Assembly (NCBI RefSeq): GCF_036408795.1 | Contig: NZ_JAZGJP010000006.1 | Location: 1-64,000 of the forward strand | DNA length: 64,000 nucleotides | Direction: 5' to 3' | Source: Olsenella_L kribbiana | GTDB lineage: Bacteria; Actinomycetota; Coriobacteriia; Coriobacteriales; Atopobiaceae | Shown: piece after piece, positions 59,514 to 64,000 of the stretch | How positions within the stretch are numbered: position 1 is the first letter of the stretch | How the letters are laid out: the number at the start of each line of letters is the position of its first letter | Program-made: the position numbers and the translations under genes | Notes under the pieces: model-generated | The model's input: the letters and a program-made list of their open reading frames with translations, nothing else | What the model was told of the DNA's origin: nothing | Databases searched by the model: none

Positions 59514-61610
59514 CTACTTCTTTCGCGAAAGGCAGCCGATATCGGCGACATCGGCAAATGTCTGCGCAAACTTGTTCAGAAGCCTCAGATGGTTGTTCTT
59601 GATGGCCTCGTCCGGATCCATGACAAGGACGTCGTCGAAGAAGGCATCGATGGGCTCGCGGAGCTTTGCAAGCGCTGCAAGGGCGCCGGCGTAGTCCTTT
59701 GCCGCAAGCGCTGCTGCGACCTCTTCCCTGCCATTCTTGCAGGCAGAAAGCAGGTCCTTCTCCGGATCTGTGAGGATCGACTCATCCACGTCCTCGCCGA
59801 GCGTTGCATCGGCCAGATGCGATGCACGTGCATAGGCGATGGCAAGGTCCTCGAAGAGCTCAGGCTCGCCCGAGCGGGCCTCGTCGAGAGCGTGTGCGCG
59901 CTTCAGGAACTCGTCCGGATCGATGACGCCGACGGCAGAGACTGCCTCGATCGTATCGGGTGCGATGCCTTCGTCCTTTGCGATGGCAGCAAGACGTCCT
60001 GCGAAGAACTGCTCGACAGCCTCCTGGACCTTTGCAGCATCGAACTCGAGCCCCTGCTCGGCATAGGCAGCAAGCGAAGCCTCGATGATGGCAGAGAGCG
60101 AGACCTGAGGCATCGTGCGGAGCATGGCGATGATGCCGATGGCGCTCCTGCGCAGTGCAAACGGGTCCGAAGAGCCCGTCGGCGGCTCGTCGATGGCGAA
60201 CATGCCGCACACGGTATCGAGCTTGTCTGCAATGGCGACGCAGCGGCCGACCAGATGGGACGGAATCTCGTCTCCTGCAAAGCGCGGACGGTACTGCTCG
60301 CGGATTGCCTCTGCGACCTCATCGGGCTCGCCGGATGCCTTCGCATAGTAGCCGCCCATGACACCTTGCTGGCTCGTGAACTCGACGACAGCCTGCGTCA
60401 CGAGGTCTGCCTTGGCCAGGTAGGCTGCACGCTCTGCGTTCTTCGTCTGCTCGTCGGTAGCGCCGGCCTCGCGGGCGACAGCTCCAGCAACCTTGACCAT
60501 GCGCTTCGTCTTCTGGAGCACGGTGCCGAGCTTCTCCTGGAAGACGACCTTGTCGAGCTTGTCCACGTAATACTCGAGCGGATGCTTCAGGTCCTCCTCA
60601 TAGAAGAACTTCGCGTCATCGAGACGTGCACGCACGACGCGCTCGTTGCCGTCGACGACCGTATCGGAGACCTTGGGGTCTGCGTTCGAGACGACGACGA
60701 ACTCGCGCGTGAGCTCTCCGTCCTTGTCGTAGATCGGGAAGTAGCGCTGGTTCGTGAGCATTGACTCGCAGATGATCTCATGCGGGACCTGGAGGAACTC
60801 CTCGTCAAACTTGCCGACAAGCACGGTCGGCCACTCGCAGAGGTTGACGACCTCGTCGAACGTGCGCTTCGGCATGTCCACGTGGGCGCCTCCGCGCTCT
60901 TCCTCGACCTCGCGGACGCCCTCGAGGATGGCCTCGCGACGCCTCTTCTCGCCGAGGACACCGGCATCTTCGAGAACCTTCTCGTATTCTGCGGGCGTCT
61001 TCACGACGTGCTCGCCCGGGCCGAGCACGCGGTGTCCGCGCGTCTTATTGCCGCTCGTGACGCCGGCATAGGTCACCGGCACGACCTCGTCGCCCAGAAG
61101 TGCCACGATCCAGCGGATCGGGCGCACGAACGTCTCATGCTCAGATCCCCAGCGCTGGCTGCGGTAGTTCGGCCACTCGAGGCCGGCAATCGTGTCATGG
61201 CCAAGAGATGAGAGGATGCCTTCGGCTGCGCGGGACGGCACGGACTTCTCTGCCCACACATAGGTCTTTCCGTCCTTGTCCTCGCGCACGGCGAGGTCCT
61301 CGGCTGCGAGGCCGAACTTGCGGGCAAAGCCCTGGGCAGCCTTCGAAGGCTTGCCGTCCTTGCCGAAGGCGATGGCAGCATTGGGGCCGCGCTTGATCTC
61401 GTGGACCTCTTCGGTCGCCGTAGCGACATCCTTCACCTGTACCGTCAGGCGCCTCGGCGTCGAGAACGTCGTGACCTCCCCATGGGAGAGCCCCTCGGCG
61501 TCAAGCCTCTTGGCGACAAGCGTGCCAAGCTGCTTCTGTGCGTTCATGAGCGGAGCGCTCGGCATCTCTTCGGTGCCGATCTCCAGCAGAAAGTCCTTCG
61601 TTTCAGCCAT
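59514..61610 (-). CDS. glyS: Glycyl-tRNA synthetase beta subunit
   Basis: This is a 698-residue protein. It begins AETKDFLLEIGTEEMPSAPLM, the family start. Other conserved parts are FSTPRRLTVQVKDV, MRWG-type YRSQRWGSEHETFVRPIRWIVALL, and VTTFS region. The HD-like domain and C-terminal anticodon/DALR-type helical region follow. It works with GlyQ as an alpha2beta2 enzyme. Its ATG follows the glyQ stop directly. Confidence 0.95.
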   Translation of the reverse strand: MAETKDFLLEIGTEEMPSAPLMNAQKQLGTLVAKRLDAEGLSHGEVTTFSTPRRLTVQVKDVATATEEVHEIKRGPNAAIAFGKDGKPSKAAQGFARKFGLAAEDLAVREDKDGKTYVWAEKSVPSRAAEGILSSLGHDTIAGLEWPNYRSQRWGSEHETFVRPIRWIVALLGDEVVPVTYAGVTSGNKTRGHRVLGPGEHVVKTPAEYEKVLEDAGVLGEKRRREAILEGVREVEEERGGAHVDMPKRTFDEVVNLCEWPTVLVGKFDEEFLQVPHEIICESMLTNQRYFPIYDKDGELTREFVVVSNADPKVSDTVVDGNERVVRARLDDAKFFYEEDLKHPLEYYVDKLDKVVFQEKLGTVLQKTKRMVKVAGAVAREAGATDEQTKNAERAAYLAKADLVTQAVVEFTSQQGVMGGYYAKASGEPDEVAEAIREQYRPRFAGDEIPSHLVGRCVAIADKLDTVCGMFAIDEPPTGSSDPFALRRSAIGIIAMLRTMPQVSLSAIIEASLAAYAEQGLEFDAAKVQEAVEQFFAGRLAAIAKDEGIAPDTIEAVSAVGVIDPDEFLKRAHALDEARSGEPELFEDLAIAYARASHLADATLGEDVDESILTDPEKDLLSACKNGREEVAAALAAKDYAGALAALAKLREPIDAFFDDVLVMDPDEAIKNNHLRLLNKFAQTFADVADIGCLSRKK

Positions 61611-62516
61611 CTAGGCCACCTCGCCTTCATGTGCCTTGTTGCGGTTGGCTACGTGCTCGAGATAGGACTCGCAGCAGAGCTTTGCGAGCGTGCGGACACG
61701 CAGGATGTAGTTCGCGCGCTCCGTCGCCGAGATGGCGCCACGCGAATCGAGGAGATTGAAGGCATGCGAGCACTTCATGACGCAGTCATAGGCAGGAAGC
61801 GGCAGCTCGCGCTCGAGGCAGGAGTGGCACTCCTGCTCATAGTCATCGAACTTGTTCCTCATCATGTCGACGTTGGCGACCTCGAAGTTGTAGGCCGAGA
61901 ACTCGACCTCGTTCTCGTGGAACACGTCGCCGTAGGTCATCGGCGTGCCATCCGGCAGATAGCTCCAGACGATGTCGTAGACGGAGTTCTTGCCCTGGGC
62001 ATACATGGCAATGCGCTCGAGGCCATAGGTGATCTCGACAGGCACAGGATCGACCTCGATGCCGCCGACCTGCTGGAAGTACGTATACTGCGTGACCTCC
62101 ATGCCGTCCATCCAGACTTCCCAGCCAAGGCCCCAGGCGCCAAGCGTCGGGCTCTCCCAGTCGTCCTCGACGAAGCGCACGTCGTGCTCGGCAGGATCGA
62201 GGCCGATGGCGGCAAGAGAGCCGAGATAGAGGTCCTGCGAATCCTCAGGGCAGGGCTTCAGGACGACCTGGAACTGGTAGTAGTGCTGCATGCGGTTCGG
62301 GTTGTCGCCGTAGCGGCCGTCGGCAGGGCGGCGGCAGGGCTGCGGATAGCAGGTCCTCCAGGCGTCCGGACCGAGCGAGCGCAGAAGCGTTGCCGTATGG
62401 AACGTGCCTGCACCTACCTCGGAGTCATACGGCTGCATGACGGTGCAGCCCTTGTCTGCCCAGTAATGCTCGAGTGCCAGGATCATGTCCTGGAATGTGA
62501 GCGCAGAGGTGCCCAT
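61611..62516 (-). CDS. glyQ: Glycyl-tRNA synthetase alpha subunit
   Basis: A 301-residue protein starts at ATG 62516, with AAGGAGAT in front. Conserved segments: LTFQDMILALEHYWADKGC, MQPYDSEVGAGTFHTATLLRSLGP, YVQPCRRP-type CYPQPCRRPADGRYGDNPNR, and YYQFQVVLKPCPED. The catalytic alpha subunit activates glycine and forms the aminoacyl adenylate. It is followed by glyS with no gap. Confidence 0.96.
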   Translation of the reverse strand: MGTSALTFQDMILALEHYWADKGCTVMQPYDSEVGAGTFHTATLLRSLGPDAWRTCYPQPCRRPADGRYGDNPNRMQHYYQFQVVLKPCPEDSQDLYLGSLAAIGLDPAEHDVRFVEDDWESPTLGAWGLGWEVWMDGMEVTQYTYFQQVGGIEVDPVPVEITYGLERIAMYAQGKNSVYDIVWSYLPDGTPMTYGDVFHENEVEFSAYNFEVANVDMMRNKFDDYEQECHSCLERELPLPAYDCVMKCSHAFNLLDSRGAISATERANYILRVRTLAKLCCESYLEHVANRNKAHEGEVA

Positions 62517-62547
62517 GACATATCTCCTTCGTATGTGTGCGTGCCTG

Positions 62548-63123
62548 CTACAGAGAGCCGGCATCCGATAGCGGCCAGAAGATGAATAGCCCATGCGAGG
62601 TGATGGAGCTGACCTCGATGGGACCGAAGTAGCGGGAGTCGAGCGAATTGGTCCTGTTGTCCCCCATCACCCAGACGCAGCCTTCAGGAACGGTATAAGG
62701 GTACTCTATGGAGCCTGCGTTCGCAGACTGCATCGCGAGAGGTTCTGTCGGCTTGCCTTCCGTATAGGGCTCGTCGAGCGCCTCGCCGTCCACATAGACG
62801 ACGCCGTCCTTGAACTCTACCGTCTGGCCTGACGTGGCGATCACGCGTTTGATGAGCGTGGACTTCGAATCCTCAGGATCGATGAAGGTCACGATGTCTC
62901 CCTGCTTGGGAGAGCTGAAGTGGTAGGAGATCTTCTCTCCGATGAGCCTGTCGCCGATCTGGATCGTGTCGAGCATCGAGCCCGATGGCACCTCATAGAC
63001 TTCCGCAACGAATGTCCTGAACGCCAGCGCGCAGCCGATCGCTATCGCAATGACGAGGATCCATTCCAGGAATTCGTTGTGTTTCGGGGCATCTTCGCCC
63101 GTATCAGCATGGCGTGCTGCCAT
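62548..63123 (-). CDS. lepB: Signal peptidase I
   Basis: A 191-residue protein starts at ATG 63123, overlapping trmD. One transmembrane helix at about 18-38 (FLEWILVIAIAIGCALAF) anchors it. The catalytic Ser is in EVPSGSMLDTIQIGD, the Lys in STLIKRVIATSGQ, and the third box is VMGDNRTNSLDSRYFG. It removes signal peptides on the outer face of the membrane. The C-terminal end is IFWPLSDAGSL. Confidence 0.95.
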   Translation of the reverse strand: MAARHADTGEDAPKHNEFLEWILVIAIAIGCALAFRTFVAEVYEVPSGSMLDTIQIGDRLIGEKISYHFSSPKQGDIVTFIDPEDSKSTLIKRVIATSGQTVEFKDGVVYVDGEALDEPYTEGKPTEPLAMQSANAGSIEYPYTVPEGCVWVMGDNRTNSLDSRYFGPIEVSSITSHGLFIFWPLSDAGSL

Positions 63124-63859
63124 CTCGCTTCCCCCTCTCGGTGATTTCATCGATGAAGCGCTGCTCATCCGGCGTTAGTTCAGCATCCTCGAGAAGGTCT
63201 GGCCGCCAGGCAGCCGTACGCTCGAGCGAGCTTCTCCTTCTCCAGGCATCTACCTTGCCGTGATCTCCGGACAGGAGCACATCGGGCACATCCATGCCCT
63301 CGAATGATGCAGGACGCGTGTATTGGGCGTATTCGAGAAGACCATCAGAGAACGACTCGTCGAGTGCGCTCTTCTCGTCTCCCAAAGCGCCTGGCAAGAG
63401 CCTCACCACGGCATCCATGACGACGAGGGAGGCAAGCTCTCCTCCGGTAAGCACATAGTCGCCTATCGAGAGCACCTTGTCTGCCAGCGTGTAGCAGCGC
63501 TCGTCCATGCCTTCATAGCGTCCGCAGACAAAAAGGATCCGGTCCTGTTCCGAGAGCTCCCGGGCAATCTCTTCCGTGAAGGTCTCTCCGCAGGGAGAGA
63601 AGAAGATCGTATATGGCTTCTCCTCATGCATCTCGGAGACGGCATGCACCGCCTCGAATATGGGCTGCGGCTTCATGAGCATGCCCTGGCCGCCCCCGAA
63701 AGGAGCATCGTCCACCGTGCGGTGGCGGTCATGCGTCCAGGTGCGCAGGTCATAGGCAGAGAAATCGAAGACGCCCTTCTTGCGGGCACGCCCCAGGATG
63801 GAGGCACCAACATAGGGCTCGAACACTTCGGGGATGACGGATATTGCTTCGAAGAGCAC
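63104..63859 (-). CDS. trmD: tRNA (guanine-37-N1)-methyltransferase
   Basis: This is a 251-residue protein from GTG 63859. The trefoil-knot motifs are seen: DDAPFGGGQGMLMKP, FVCGRYEGMDERCY, SIGDYVLTGGELASLVVMDA and YTRPASFEGMDVPDVLLSGDH. It methylates G37 beside the anticodon to prevent frameshifting. The C-terminal domain has LERTAAWRPDLLEDAELTPDE. It overlaps the rimM stop by one base and lepB by 20 bases. Confidence 0.95.
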   Translation of the reverse strand: MLFEAISVIPEVFEPYVGASILGRARKKGVFDFSAYDLRTWTHDRHRTVDDAPFGGGQGMLMKPQPIFEAVHAVSEMHEEKPYTIFFSPCGETFTEEIARELSEQDRILFVCGRYEGMDERCYTLADKVLSIGDYVLTGGELASLVVMDAVVRLLPGALGDEKSALDESFSDGLLEYAQYTRPASFEGMDVPDVLLSGDHGKVDAWRRRSSLERTAAWRPDLLEDAELTPDEQRFIDEITERGKRDGSTPC

Positions 63860-64000
63860 TAGTCCCCCTCTTCGGGAATCGTGCCTTTCGGCACATGCAC
63901 CTCGATGCTGCCCGAAGGCGGTATCTCGGACACGACATCAGGTATGACGGGAAGCAGGATCTCTCCGGCTGAAGTCCCTCTCACGACCCATACATCATTG
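63859..64000 (-). CDS. rimM: C-terminal part of 16S rRNA-processing protein RimM
   Basis: The last 46 codons of a gene cut by the window end read NDVWVVRGTSAGEILLPVIP, then EVHVPKGTIPEEGD and stop. This is the usual RimM C-terminal PRC-barrel end (L-L-P-x-x-[ED]...V...V...P). Its stop overlaps the trmD start by one base, the standard rimM-trmD order. It helps mature the 30S head. Confidence 0.85.
   Translation of the reverse strand, partial: NDVWVVRGTSAGEILLPVIPDVVSEIPPSGSIEVHVPKGTIPEEGD

Overview
The window is about 64 kb of high-GC, densely packed chromosome. Gene content and order point to an actinobacterium of the class Coriobacteriia, probably an Atopobiaceae-type anaerobe such as Olsenella or a relative. 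The pointers are a complete run of MEP-pathway genes (ispH, ispG, dxr), two-subunit glycyl-tRNA synthetase, pyruvate phosphate dikinase, a glycerol-3-phosphate oxidoreductase trio with a DUF1667 protein, and a Coriobacteriia-style tRNA integrase. Taxon is an inference from content; no rRNA gene is present.

Positions 1 to about 8950 are a decayed prophage that ends at a tRNA-Pro(GGG) gene. From the tRNA inward it holds a frameshifted tyrosine integrase, a two-gene DUF6978 plus DUF1828/DUF1829 module of unknown function, an XRE repressor, a small helix-turn-helix gene, and a head module on the minus strand: frameshifted portal, split MuF-type minor head protein, scaffold, and capsid with a premature amber codon. 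No large terminase or tail genes are seen. A broken holin on the opposite strand abuts the head module at about 571. The most unusual object is a complete archaeo-eukaryotic-primase-like domain sitting inside the MuF gene, whose C-terminus resembles a toxin domain and is followed by a small overlapping gene.

Positions 9100 to 14000 carry a membrane-anchored polysaccharide deacetylase, a scar where two truncated phosphatase genes meet head to head, a sensor kinase/response regulator pair, and a DedA protein with a direct-repeat box in front of it. Positions 14000 to 39130 are almost entirely minus-strand housekeeping genes: the glycerol-3-phosphate oxidation trio, a heterodimeric ABC exporter, two ABC-F proteins, coaBC, cysteine desulfurase, rpe, gpsA-plsY-der, ispH, a cmk-plsC fusion, rluB, scpA/scpB, a site-2 protease, a VOC protein and a protein phosphatase. 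gpsA, plsY and plsC together cover the first steps of phospholipid synthesis.

Three tRNA genes (Met/Ile CAT, Val CAC, Ala GGC), each followed by a hairpin, lie at 39.2 to 39.6 kb. From 40.2 kb to the right edge one long minus-strand series reads rimM-trmD-lepB-glyQ-glyS-(PPDK regulator fragment)-ppdK-rplS-rnhB-(YraN-like)-dprA-trmFO-xerC-rpsB-tsf-pyrH-frr-uppS-cdsA-dxr-rseP-ispG-proS. It combines translation, isoprenoid and envelope precursor synthesis and DNA maintenance. Within it, three proteins depart from their families: RseP carries a large inserted domain, the YraN position holds a protein that has lost the nuclease motifs, and the PPDK regulator is only an N-terminal domain.
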